From Argyresthia goedartella (Eukaryota > Arthropoda > Insecta > Lepidoptera > Argyresthiidae), in contig OX463836.1 in NCBI GenBank assembly GCA_949825045.1, positions 16,034,329 to 16,098,328 of the forward strand: a DNA stretch of 64,000 nucleotides. Direction: 5' to 3'. Both the position numbers and the translations under genes were made by a program. Below are positions 1 through 10,173 of the stretch, piece by piece. The notes under the pieces are model-generated. The model had not been told where the DNA came from. It worked only from the letters and a program-made list of their open reading frames with translations, and did not search any database. Each line of letters begins with the position of its first letter. Position 1 is the first letter of the stretch.

Positions 1-54
1 GTAGAGTTTAGGCGCTCTGGAGTATGTCAAAATGACATCATAGCATCAATGTAC

Positions 55-155
55 AGCGCCATCTAGTCTTCCATAGTACGAACCACCTCACCCACAACTA
101 TACCCTAAATCAATACCTTTAGAGGTGGTTCGACTAATAAAGGCTAGATGGCGCT
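55..155. repeat. Foldback (imperfect inverted repeat)
   Basis: Arms at about 55-89 and 122-155 are reverse complements with a few mismatches. The outer parts read AGCGCCATCTAG / CTAGATGGCGCT and the inner parts CGAACCACCTC / GAGGTGGTTCG, around a spacer of about 32 bases. It could be a small MITE or part of an LTR; no target duplication was found. Confidence 0.7.
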
Positions 156-320
156 AATTAACCATATCTTATAAATTCCGTTCAACTCGATTTAACCACC
201 ATTCTCGCATTAGAGCCCGAGCTGCGAATACCTTGTACAAACCGAATTAAATATCTTCAGATAAAACTAAACACCTATTATTTGGGGCACCCATTTTCAT
301 GTCTAGATGAGGGATTCTTT

Positions 321-677
321 ATGTATGAATCTGACTCAATTATTGAAAATATAATATGTAAAAACAAACCTGTTCACAACAGATTAGTCAAGCGAGATGC
401 ATTCGACTCACTTGGGCAGCCTCCCTACTACGACTTAACAGCCGTAATACAGAGCTCCTTAAAGGACACAAAAAAGGTAAGTGAAGTTAAGTCAAATCTC
501 GAGGACCTTAGAAATACACTTGACAATCTGATAATTGAAAACAAAAAATTAGCAAACGACTCCAAGACACTACTAGCAGATGCGGAACGAGAATATTCTA
601 AAACAAGAATTATCATTGTTACAGTAACAATCTCCACTATTGCGGCAGCTCTCTCATTGTACATTACGATAAACTGA
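321..677 (+). CDS. Hypothetical coiled-coil protein with C-terminal membrane anchor
   Basis: The first ATG is at 321, but the frame is open upstream to about 165, so this may be the 3' part of a longer gene. The product has a polar, heptad-like middle (SNLEDLRNTLDNLIIENKK) followed by a hydrophobic segment near the C terminus (IIIVTVTISTIAAALSLYI). Stalk plus terminal anchor is the layout of the C-terminal end of a viral or retroelement envelope protein, but no diagnostic motif was found. An A-rich tract lies about 90 bases downstream. Function is unknown. Confidence 0.35.
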   Translation: MYESDSIIENIICKNKPVHNRLVKRDAFDSLGQPPYYDLTAVIQSSLKDTKKVSEVKSNLEDLRNTLDNLIIENKKLANDSKTLLADAEREYSKTRIIIVTVTISTIAAALSLYITIN

Positions 678-988
678 AAAAGAACTCGAGAATTAGGCAC
701 AAACTCGGACTACCTCCTCTTTCAATTCAAGAGTCAGTAAATGTCAACTCCAATAACGATCTAATTCAAAAAAAAAAAAACTATGGCTAATATTAGGATC
801 CTGTGATAGCTTGAGCAGTAATAAAGCAGACGAGACTTGAATTTTAGTAATTTATGAATATATTGACCAAAACAATATTTGACAAAAAGAAAACGATCCG
901 CACACCAATGAGGTAAAAGAGTGAATGTGAATAGCTACGTCACACGCTGGTAAGCGTATGTGTGGGTACACAGATGCTAGGCGTTAAC
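678..988. other. Unique spacer with A-tract
   Basis: No gene is visible. A run of about 13 A lies near 768-780 and could be a relic poly(A) tail of the sequence to its left. The repeated composite unit begins abruptly at 989. Confidence 0.5.
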
Positions 989-1633
989 AGGGAGAGTAGT
1001 ATTGCTGTTAGATCTGTCCCGCGAATAGAATATAGCTGGACTGCATTTAATCTTACGTCAAGGATCTTTTAACAAATAACTCACCAAGTTAAAAACTTAA
1101 CAAAACCTACTTCAAGTTCAAGCCCTATTTCATCCTCCCCATTCTAGATGCGAATGAAGTCTGTATATATAAATCCTCATCAAAACTTTTGCTGCACGGA
1201 ACTACAATACCAAAACATCATCTGTGTATATATTTTTTGTATTTTTTTATTTTTCAAAAAGCGATGAATCAATTTCATCATTCAATCAAGAGAGGAAAAC
1301 ATGTGCTGTTTGTAAGAACAAAACGGACGAAATGTGCCAAATGTAAAGTAAACCTCCATGATAAATGTTTCTCAATGTATCACGATTAAAATTAGTAATA
1401 AAATTTAATTTTTTTCCACTTTTGGCCGTATTTCAGTTCATAATTGTTTTCTTACAAAATCAACTTAATAGGTCAGTGTATATGCCCAAAGGGACGTTAG
1501 CGACCCACTGAAAAAAAAAACTTCCAGACCTGAAAACTGTCACTATACTTGATGTAAGTGGTCAATAGATACTAACATATCCAAAAATTATTAAAATCGG
1601 ACACCAAAAATGTTCTGGGCATATATGGGTTAA
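989..1633 (+). mobile_element. piggyBac 3' fragment, copy 1
   Basis: The right edge is the piggyBac target TTAA at 1630-1633, just after the terminal CATATATGGG. A frame at 1293-1389 matches the C-terminal cysteine-rich domain of piggyBac transposases (CAVC, then CRKC, then KCF..YH, then stop). This copy lacks two bases in the CRKC codons, so the domain is frameshifted. The catalytic part is absent. The left limit is simply where the first composite unit begins. Downstream flank is pogo coding sequence, so this piece landed in the pogo gene. Confidence 0.7.
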
Positions 1634-2229
1634 GAGAATGGCGTTTCAATTGGCTATTCGAAACAACATTCTCGCTTGCCAAAAAAAAGGCGGCACCAAA
1701 GTGGCTTAAGTTGTTTCTAAAACGACACCCAAACCTTTCATTTAGGAAACCTCAAGCTTTATCTAAAAGCCGAGCACAAGGGTTTACAAGAGAAAATGTT
1801 AAGTTATTTTTTAACATTTTGAAACCAGAGCTTCAAAAAGTTAATTTTGACCCATCAAAAGTATTTAACGTAGACGAGACTGGCATCACGACCGTGCAAC
1901 ATAAGATGGACAAGATTCTGACTGTGAAAGGTAAAAAAGAGGTGCACAAGCTGTCTTCTGCAGAGCGAGGATCTTTAGTTACTGTGGTGACGTGCATGTC
2001 GGTAGTGGGACAATTCGTCCCTCCGTTAATGGTGTTCCCGATGAAAAACAAAAAAGATGAGCTTTTGGACGGGACCCCCCCTGGAACCATTGGTGCCTTC
2101 CATCCATCTGGGTGGATCCAGAGCGAAATATTTACTCAGTGGCTAAAAAATTTCATTGTTCATGTAAAACCATCAAAAACAGATCCTGTGGTTTTAGTTC
2201 TTGATGGTCATTACAGCCACGCTCGCAAT
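1634..2229 (+). pseudogene. pogo-like transposase, 5' half, copy 1
   Basis: DDE-type transposase of the pogo/Tigger group (Tc1/mariner superfamily). The frame shows FTRENVKLFFN, then VFNVDETGI with the first catalytic Asp, and VLVLDGHYSHARN with the second. It is interrupted after HARN by an Academ-like element starting at 2230; the third catalytic Asp (KMQPLD) lies at the far side of that element in other units. An extra A near 1680-1690 breaks the frame upstream of 1711. The start of the gene is lost to the piggyBac fragment on the left. Confidence 0.8.
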
Positions 2230-2857
2230 AGTTAGAGAGGCGAATAGGGGAATTTTCGGTAATACTCGAACGTGGCAGTTTACGATATGAGAGATACCTT
2301 AGACCTAATAGAACAACCTTGTAAAGTATTTAGCTCTATATTTAGTGACGCGCGCCTAGGATAGACGATCAGATTAGTAAAAAAATCGATAGTCTGAAAT
2401 ACTCGAGCGCGTCAGATTAAGATATTGGGGGTTGATTTTAGTGTTTTAAGACTAAATTTAACTAATCTGACGATAAGTCCTTGACGCCGCTTTTTTTTTT
2501 GTACAATGTATCGTTTGCGACTTATATGCCGCAACCTATGTGCCCTCAGTATGACGCCGATTGAAGAGAGAGAAAAGACCCGACGGTATATTTCTCGAAT
2601 GTGCTGGAAACTTTCTCCCCAGTAGCCCCGCCCCGCACTCGCTGTATCTGTGCATTCCTCAGTCAGCAGTCCTCGGCCATTCCTCAGTCAGCCGTCATCC
2701 GGCACACGTGTACTTATACTGTAATTTAATAATGTAGATAATAAAGTTAATGTATTTAAATTGCTTTTTTTGACACACATACACTTGCGTATTTCGAGCT
2801 CACAGTTTATTCATTATGTTATTGTAGTTTATCGACTTTTGTGATAAGATTTTCGTG

Positions 2858-2911
2858 ATGAGTGATAATCAAAGGAAGTGTGTGTTTTGTTCGGAACTAT
2901 TGACTGCTAAA
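2858..2911 (+). pseudogene. Academ-like gene exon 1, first part
   Basis: An ATG at 2858 opens 18 codons containing CVFC, the first half of a predicted zinc finger, and runs exactly to the Spy insertion. The exon resumes at 9340. In unit 4 the same exon is uninterrupted (40165-40542), which confirms the join. Confidence 0.65.
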
Positions 2912-3390
2912 GGGTCTGGCAGGCTAAGGAAGGAGCAGTGGCCACTGTGACATTTTCTGTTTTTTTTTACACGTTTGTTCGATACCATTTAACTAGGCTG
3001 CGCTCCAATTTACAGCCGGCTACCATGAATACTTTCCGAGATTTTGACGAAAACGTCAAATCTGCAGAGGTTATTTCAAAGTCTAATTTCTCCTGAGCTA
3101 TTGTAGCCAGAATATTGAAACCAACTAGTATCTATGTACATTGAGTTATTATTATACTCTAATGTATTAGTTAAATAGAGTTGGTTGATAAATTCCAGAA
3201 AAAAAAACACATTTATTTTTTGACATTTATTTTTGACAGGTTCCTTGAAAGGCACACCCATGAAAATTATAATTCAAAACAAACAAACAAATATCTTTCA
3301 ACACACCAAAAATTGTTTCATTCGGTTGGGTGCATCTACGCTAAAAATCGATCATTGTTCATATTGTAACATAAACATTTATTATAATAT
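2912..3390 (+). repeat. Spy left terminal inverted repeat
   Basis: About 450-480 bases are mirrored at 8860-9339 with scattered substitutions and small indels, for example an extra GGCACACCC near 3250. Terminal repeats this long are unusual for a cut-and-paste element. Confidence 0.8.
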
Positions 3391-3556
3391 CCATGCGATG
3401 CTCATATACGTTCTTTTTCTAACTGTTTCTGATATCAAAATAGGTTTGTTTACTTACTATCAAGGAGAACAACAAATGTCATTTTCTGACATATGTATGA
3501 AGTTTGATTTTCTTATAAACAAATCGACACTTCAAGCTAAGCTTTTGATGAAAAAG

Positions 3557-5214
3557 ATGTCTTCTGACAAATGCAAATGTTGTTCTACGGTTCTCCGTAA
3601 AAAAACAGGAAAAAAGAAATTCATTCGTAATTCTAAAGAAGCATTGTTTTTTTCCGGTGCTCTCAATAAAATAGTTATAGAAAATGATATTTTGTGCGAG
3701 CCATGTCGAGTGAAAGCATACAAAACTCACAAACTCACACGAATCTAATGTCATTATGGAACAATCAAGCAGTACCAGCAGCTTAGCAGAAGCAAGTGGC
3801 AGTCGTTCAAACACAGATGATGAAGATGATTCTTGGCAGCCTCCTGCTACTGCTGATGAACGTTTTGAAATCAGAATGCAGCGAGTAGTTTTCTCACATC
3901 GATATTGTTTCATTTGCAACTCTGTCTCGGACCTCCAAAGAGTGCCTTTAGATACACGGTGCAGTGTTTATACGAGAAGTAATATATACATTCCGGAAGG
4001 AAACAGATGTTGCCGAAGTCATTTGATAGGTAATTATTTGTTTGAAGAAGATTTATCACGACTGCGCGTAATTTCGTCATCAAGTAACGTTACTAATAAC
4101 GAACTTAGCACATTTCTCAGAGCCCTCTCAGGTCAAAGAAATACATCTTTATTTGATAATATAGGAAATTCTAGACTAAGTGTTAAGGAGCTATATATAT
4201 TTACCGGGTTATCATGGGATTAACGACTAAACTGTTTTGTTATCGTCTATGAGAAATACTACTACTCGAAGTATTCAACAAGCATTAGTGATATTTCTCT
4301 TTAAACTCAGAACTGGTAATTCTAATGCTTTGGTTGCTGGTTTATTTGGAGTAAAGAACAAACAACAAACATCGAATATGTGGATGGATATATTACGCAG
4401 CTTCGAGAATGACATTTCATTTGGGTATACTTCAACTACTCGGGAAGAACTCATTGCTAATACAACGACTACAGCCCGCAGATTGCTAGGTCTGCGTGAT
4501 GACCAATTGGCGTTAATTTTTGATGGGACTTATGTTCGTCACGAAAAAAGCCAAAAATATGAATATCAGAGAAAATCTTATTCAGGTCAAAAAAAAAGTA
4601 CCGCTTTGCAAACCTTTTACGATTTGCACAACAAACGGGTTTCTTGTCAACTTTGCGGGACCCTATTATGGTACACAGAATGATGCATCTATTATGAAAT
4701 TGGTGATGGAAGATAGTGATTTTCAATCTCTACTACGACCTGGTGATGTTTTCATTGTTGATCGTGGTTTCCGTGATGTGATTTCATATCTGAAAGAAAA
4801 GGGCTTTATTGTCCAAATGCCTGGTCTGCTAGGAAAAAGATCGCAACTTCCTACAATCGAAGCTAATGAGTCTAGGCTAGTTACCAAAATACATTGGGTG
4901 GTAGAAGCCGTTCATGGGGCTATTTGTCAGAAACACAAATTATTACATCATAGTCTCGATAACAAAATTCTACCCAAGGTAAAATCGCTTTGTAAAGTTG
5001 TTGGGTTTTTGCATAATAGATATGGAAAAAGGCTAAACGGCCATACAGTCATCGAAGATGAAGTAATTGATATTATGGAAAAAAGAATGAATATACCAAA
5101 TACTTTAAGCGTCGAAGTAGAAACCATGAAATGGAATCGGCGTAAAACCGCATTGAGAACATTGTTGGCATCAGAAGTCCTAGATTTCCCGCGATTTACT
5201 GAGAACCAGATTTA
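3557..5214 (+). pseudogene. Spy transposase, N-terminal zinc regions and DDE core
   Basis: Successive frames give one protein once breaks are allowed for: a Cys-pair region (CKCC...CEPC, from ATG 3557), a second one (CFIC...IPEGNRCCRSHLI, 3756-4223), then an IS5/Harbinger-like catalytic region with LIFDGTYVR (first Asp), GTQNDASIMKL, VDRGFRD (second Asp) and WVVEAVHGAI (likely Glu), ending near 5214. Breaks are a +1 shift near 3750, an indel near 4225-4235 and one extra A in the A-run at 4591-4599. The SWIM finger follows at 7420 beyond a LINE insertion. The domain order resembles PIF/Harbinger-related transposases. The product is not functional as it stands. Confidence 0.7.
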
Positions 5215-5269
5215 GGAAAGCGGGGAATTTTAATGTGACCCTGGCAACCGGATATTTGATAGTTGACAG

Positions 5270-6456
5270 TTGTGCACTGTAGCCAACTTAACACGGCCTT
5301 GCCTTGACATCAGCCTTGAAACGGCAACCAAACAGAACAAGAATCTCCTTACTGCAAGAGCTCCGGGAAAAAAATGTAGGTTTACAGTCAGACCTCCAAG
5401 ATGTCGGAGAGAAATCCAGCATATACGTGACCTCCTGGCAAATATACTAAAATGTTATGTCAAAGCACAGAGTGAGTTAGCCGAACTCAGAGCCGCGACG
5501 TCTGAGTTAGTTCAGCTACAACGCCAGAACTTGGAATTGGTGGGCTTTCTAATTGAGGACAAGGAGAATGAGACCAGGAAGGAGGACGAGCCCACGTCAC
5601 AAACTCTGGTCTTGACCCCCCTCATCGTGAGTTTTGAAGCGTCCGCCGCTGTCCCGACCAAGAAACAGCGTCGCCCTCGTCTACGAGGAGACACCTCGCA
5701 GCTCAACAGCGCGAGCGCCACGCCGCTCGCTGTCGCGCGTGTCACGCTGCCTGCTAAGGCGTGTCATGATGCACGCTGCCCCGAGGGCCGCGACGCCCGC
5801 CGTCACGCGCGTTGCGACGTTCCCTGCCGCGCTACCCGCCGGCACGTGCATCGTAACGCACACGAACACGTGTGTCCTGCCACTCACCTTCCGTCGTATA
5901 CCGCCAACTACCAAAAAAAAGTGCTCAGAGAAAAACTCTATTGTTCTCCGACAAATTAGGTGCAGGATTTGGACCTTTAATACATTACCGGCTTAACCAA
6001 AAAGTAAAAACATTTGCTGTCCAAATAGTTAATTTGTAGATCTTGTGAAGATAATTATTCGTGGTATCTATGATGAGTACAGTACTATTGTAACAATGGT
6101 GGGAAATCATTCAAACATTAGTCGGAATGATTTGAATAAACGTTTTGAAACACTTCTAGACTTACATAGTTGGATGAAATGCACTATGCAATTTTCCATA
6201 CGCTTGTAGTTTGACAGAACTACAGAACAAATCTGTGCATAGAATGAATATTCATTTATTTAATTTAACGCGTCATCACAGCGATGCTACTTTATATTTC
6301 GACATGAATAATTGTATTCATAACTTTACTCTGACTCAGGATACGTTGTACCTGTCCAAAAATATAGAACATTAACAGCTACATCGTTAGCTTATAATAA
6401 ATGCGACGCAGCTCTACGTGGTTTAACCAAGTTATGGTTTTGACTGAAAATCAGCG
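5270..6456 (+). pseudogene. LINE ORF1 fragment (coiled coil, SGNH-like C terminus)
   Basis: 5270-5959 encodes a polar, helix-prone stretch (LAELRAATSELVQLQRQN) followed by an Arg/His-rich, GC-rich stretch unlike the AT-rich surroundings. After a damaged interval, about 6230-6456 encodes the C-terminal block ending TKLWF that matches the intact LINE ORF1 in unit 4. It is broken by stops and a one-base loss near 6360 relative to the second copy at 18714-18947. Confidence 0.5.
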
Positions 6457-6655
6457 CTGCAGCCCTGTTGTAGCATTATGCTGAGTTGGAGCCAATTCAC
6501 TGGTGAAGCATGCGTACATCATCCTTCTCTTTTATTTAGAAAATATGTGTTTTCTTCTATAATCTAATGTCGATTTCCTGTCTGTAAAGTTTTCCTATTG
6601 ATGTACCATATTTATTCCAGCGAATAAATAAATGTCTATGTCTATGTCTAATTCA
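6457..6655 (+). mobile_element. LINE 3'-tail fragment
   Basis: A non-coding block ending in AATAAATAAATGTCTATG with a repeated TGTCTA tail, typical of a LINE 3' end. It interrupts the ORF1-to-ORF2 passage of the surrounding LINE and is probably an insertion into it; no clear target duplication was found. Confidence 0.45.
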
Positions 6656-6997
6656 ACTTGACATCAGCTGTTTTCTTTGAACAGACTAATCAAAAACCTG
6701 CTTATGTTAAGAGTAATATGACATGCACCCTTATTGGGAATTCACCGGTTAATCATACTTTGCATGCAACATTGGAATCTGTTCCAAGTAATTTCAATTA
6801 GTTCATAAGACAATAGAGGAAATCTCTAGCATACAATAGCCACTAAATATGTCAAAGGGTAAGCACCACTTAAATATTACCCATCAAAACATCCAGGGGC
6901 TACCTGGCAAAGAACTTGTATAAGAATGATTTTTAAAAAATTCTGACATCGATGTTTTTTGTTTTACATAACACTGGTTAAAGGAAAATGTTATTAT

Positions 6998-7356
6998 TAT
7001 TTATTATTATTATTAATCGTTTATTTTCAAGCATCTAGGCCCATAAATAGAATTACATAACATTACACATTAAATTAAAATATACATTAAATTACACATT
7101 AATTAGGTTATTATATAAAATTAATTATAAAAATATCTATTTGTTTCTCGAGGTAAGTATGACCGTCCATTGTTGGAACATTGGACAGTCAAACCTCCCC
7201 GAGATCGCCCTGCGAATAGGGTTAGTACTGCCCCAGGCTCTGTCAACAATGGATGCAGTGCGCTTCCGCATTATTGCATAGAAGTCGTCTGTGCGCGCTT
7301 CTGCAAACATTGTTGATGCACTATCAGCAGGACCGGGGCAGCCCCATGAACATTCT
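6998..7356 (-). mobile_element. 5'-truncated LINE 3' end, minus strand
   Basis: It is flanked by GAAAATGTTATTAT at 6984-6997 and 7357-7370, a clear 14-base target duplication. A (TTA)n tract on the left is the 3' tail read on the minus strand. A minus-strand frame at 7137-7388 (about 83 codons, containing RTDDFYAIMRKR) looks like the C-terminal end of an ORF2, but the family was not identified. Copied at 19502-19860. Confidence 0.65.
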
Positions 7357-7419
7357 GAAAATGTTATTATACTGCACACGCAGGGCATTGTAAGTCCTCA
7401 GCTATAAAGTTATTATTTA

Positions 7420-7808
7420 CTGGTACTTATCAGCTATCACAAGCAATCTCATACTTAGCTGAATTGATCGATGATGACAATAAAGTGAGCATTCAATACA
7501 TAAAGGAAACGCCAAATATAATAAAATGTAATGTTAGATCTCGTCATCGAAATTCCAAATCATACCGAGTATATGTAGAGTACACAGCAAACAGTACAGA
7601 AATTGAAGGGATGCGTCGATATTGCTGCGATTGTCCGAATGGGCTCAGGACTATAGGGTGTTGTTCGCATGTAGCAAGTGTTATTTATTATTTAAGCCAT
7701 GGCAGATTTCTTGCTAAAATATTGCGCCCTTCTCAAATATTGACAAAAATATTTTCTAATGATGAAACAGTGAGGATGACTAATAATTCTTTCATGTTTT
7801 TATTTTAA
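7420..7808 (+). pseudogene. Spy transposase C terminus with SWIM zinc finger
   Basis: Continues the Spy transposase after the LINE. The frame contains TYQLSQAISYLAEL and then a SWIM-type finger with the CxC...CxH pattern (CCDCPNGLRTIGCCSH, then VASVIYYLSHGRF). SWIM fingers bind DNA or protein partners. It ends at 7808. There is no start codon of its own because it was the C-terminal part of the gene now broken by the LINE. Confidence 0.7.
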
Positions 7809-8054
7809 GTAAAATAGTAGTACATATAAGAAACTATGTTATAACAAAAGTTATGAATACAATATTTTATCTAACCTCATTGTTATTATGTAATTTTGAG
7901 AAGCGAACTTTATTGTATGAGATGAGATAAACCTTTTTATAAACTTTAAGCTGTCATAAGTGTGACGCTCACAGCCTTCTGTTACCGATTCTTTTGTTTT
8001 TCTATTGTTGATTGTTTACCAATTAAAAATAATATTATTATCAATAAATCAATA

Positions 8055-8654
8055 ATGTCTTCCTATAAGCTGATAAAACAGCCTTTAACATTGTATAACT
8101 ATGCATTTAATAAAATAAGTAATTCATTGAGCGAACATATAATACATTTTATAGAAAGGGACTACGATTCTACAATAGTAGCAAAAGTAAGTGGTGTGTA
8201 ATTGAGTTTGCAGTTTTAGCTGACTGACACCCGTCGATTTCATTGTAACTGATGATCTGATGAATATTAAATAAGTTAAGATGACGATTTTATTCTACCT
8301 GCATATACTTATGAAACTACTGATTGAATACAATCACTAATAAAGTGATGATATAATTATTGTAAATATGCTTTAACCTAAGTGTTTAATTATTTCAGAT
8401 GAAGATAATAAAAACTAAAATTTTCGAGCTTCCCATACCAACACAAATATCCCAGCAATTATTTCTAAGCTCAATACCAAACATTGAAATTAACCTTGCA
8501 GATGAAAACATTAGCTTAAAAACGGGGCTGTGATAATTGTAGGACTGAGTATTGGCCAACTTGGGAGGATGAGCAATGGAGTTGGGATAATCTTCGTAAT
8601 TTGTATTGCCCCGATTGTTCGAATGAGTGTTATAATGACGAGTCATACTTATAG
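8055..8654 (+). CDS. Spy-encoded second gene, two exons, Cys-pair protein
   Basis: Exon 1 is 8055-8186 (44 codons from ATG) and ends at a strong donor AAA/GTAAGTG. The intron is 8187-8398, ending TATTTCAG. Exon 2 is 8399-8654. The C-terminal part has CDNC and YCPDC pairs separated by a Trp-rich stretch (WPTWEDEQWSW), suggesting a zinc ribbon. A one-base shift near 8520-8530 separates the start of exon 2 from the Cys part in this copy. Function unknown; I infer a DNA- or protein-binding partner of the Spy transposase from its place between the SWIM exon and the right terminal repeat. Confidence 0.5.
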
Positions 8655-8859
8655 GCATATATTTATGAATTTGGTTTGAGGTGCAATACACACAAACAGA
8701 ATAAAAAGATTTTGGTTACGTATGATAAAAGATATTAATTGTTTGTTTATTTTTAGTTAGAATTTCATGGGTGTCATAAAAATGTCATAACAATAATTTT
8801 TTACTGTACTTTTTCAAGCAACCAGTAAACACACTACAATATACTTTTACTCAATCTAC

Positions 8860-9339
8860 GTAGAAAATATATATAATGTAATAAATATTTATGGTACATA
8901 CAATATGAACAATGACAGATTTTTTGCGTAGATGCACCCAACCCAATGAAAGAATTTTTGGTGTGTTGAAAGATATTTGTTTGTTTGTTTTGAATTATAA
9001 TTTTCATGGAACCTGTCAAAAATAAATGTCAAAAAATAAATGTTTTTTTTTCTGGAATTTTTCAACCAACTCTTTTGTAAATAATACATTAGAGTATAAT
9101 TTAACTCAATGTACATAGATACTAGTTGGTTTCAATATTCTGGCTACAATAGCTACGGAGAAATTAGACTTTGAAATAACCTCTGCAGATTTGACGTTTT
9201 TGTCAAAGTCTCGGAAAGTATTCATAGTAGCCGGCTGTAAATTGGAGCGCAGCCTAGTTAAATGGTAACGAAAAAAAGTGTAAAAAAAAAACAGAAAATA
9301 TCACAGTGGCCACTGCTCCTTCCTTAGCCTGCCAGACCC
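8860..9339 (-). repeat. Spy right terminal inverted repeat
   Basis: Reverse complement of 2912-3390. It ends CCAGACCC immediately before TTT of the Academ-like exon. Confidence 0.8.
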
Positions 9340-9663
9340 TTTGCGACGTTTACTACAGAAACTTTGAAAAAATGTAAGACAGTGTTTGAATATCGCCAAA
9401 ACAAACCGAGAGTCAGTACGCGCTTTTGCACGTACGACGTATGACAATCTGAAACTTCCCGATGATGCATCGGGAGATGCAGCATACCATGCGCAATGCT
9501 ACAAGTGGTTTACAGCGATCAAAATCCCGGCAGATTTTTCTAACAACACTGAACAGCTTTGCGCTGTAGAGTCAAACATTGATCCGGAAATTCCTGCCTC
9601 GGTGGATTGCGCAGCTGATATTCCTACAACTTCAACCGACTCTGCCGACACATCTGTTGACGA
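9340..9663 (+). pseudogene. Academ-like gene exon 1, second part, copy 1
   Basis: Continues exon 1 after the Spy insertion. It encodes the second half of the predicted zinc finger (AAYHAQCYKW) and an acidic Ser/Thr-rich tail, and ends at the donor GACGA/GTAAGAAC. A one-base shift near 9400, shared by all copies, separates this frame from the CVFC frame, so the lesion predates amplification. Confidence 0.6.
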
Positions 9664-10173
9664 GTAAGAACTTTTGTTGTTAACATTTTGTCGCAATAAT
9701 TATACCATTTTTTCTTATATGAACTCTATAGTTTTGATTTAAAATTATACCTGGGTTCTCTCCTGATACGATCAATAGACATATACAGCCTTTTTACGAA
9801 GCAGCTGCTACCTGCCCCAGTCCTTATTCTCACACGGTCATCCCTTCAACCCATACACTAACCGTTCAAAATATATATTTCGTGTCGAATTTTTTTTCTT
9901 AACGTTTCAAAGCTGTTTTTTTTTTTATTGAATTTACCGGAGATAGCAAAAATATAAAATAACTATTTTGGAAAACCACTTCTTTTTTTTTCCTATTGTA
10001 ATATATTATTATTTAATTATTAATTAATTAACAACAATAATAAAAATAATAAATTAATTTATTAATTTATTGAAGAAATTGTCTATATTCGTTCGGAAAT
10101 ATATATTTTTTCAAACTGATGTAAAAAATCGGCCAATTAAATTGATTGTTGTATGGGAAAACATTATTTTCAG
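9664..10173 (+). other. Academ-like intron 1, copy 1
   Basis: GT-AG intron: donor GTAAGAAC, acceptor ATTATTTTCAG. Splicing joins GACGA to GCTTGAGG in frame (VDE-LEVANPW). Very AT-rich. The same intron is hit by a LINE in unit 4. Confidence 0.7.

Larger units (their letters stand above)
5215..7414 (+). mobile_element. Degraded LINE nested in the Spy element
   Basis: It is flanked by ATTTA at 5210-5214 and 7415-7419, a plausible target duplication that would rejoin the Spy coding region. Inside are an ORF1 fragment (5270-6440), an unrelated 3'-tail fragment, and the start of an endonuclease ORF2 near 6850-6985 (HQNIQG, then HWLKEN). The element is internally deleted and has no reverse transcriptase. 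Its ORF1 C terminus resembles ORF1 of the intact LINE in unit 4 (FTLTQDTLYLS versus FTMTKGTFYLS). Confidence 0.6.
2912..9339 (+). mobile_element. Spy-type DNA transposon (no target duplication)
   Basis: The element begins GGGTCTGGCAGGCTAAGG and ends with the reverse complement CCTTAGCCTGCCAGACCC. Its flanks are CTGCTAAA and TTTGCGACG, and the empty site at 40209-40226 is the exact fusion CTGCTAAATTTGCGACG, so no base was duplicated. Insertion between AAA and TTT without duplication is the published hallmark of Spy elements. It carries a broken transposase gene (IS5/Harbinger-like DDE plus SWIM finger), a small second gene, and very long terminal repeats. A LINE is nested at 5215-7414. The right part, from 5938, is present again at 18439-21818. 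Confidence 0.8.

Noticed and set aside
5681..5914. Minus-strand frame in the GC-rich LINE ORF1 segment
   Set aside because: GC-rich composition produces open frames on both strands; the plus-strand frame is supported by its link to ORF1.
7137..7388. Independent minus-strand gene
   Set aside because: It lies inside a target duplication with a LINE-like tail and crosses the insertion edge, so it is the end of a truncated LINE ORF.
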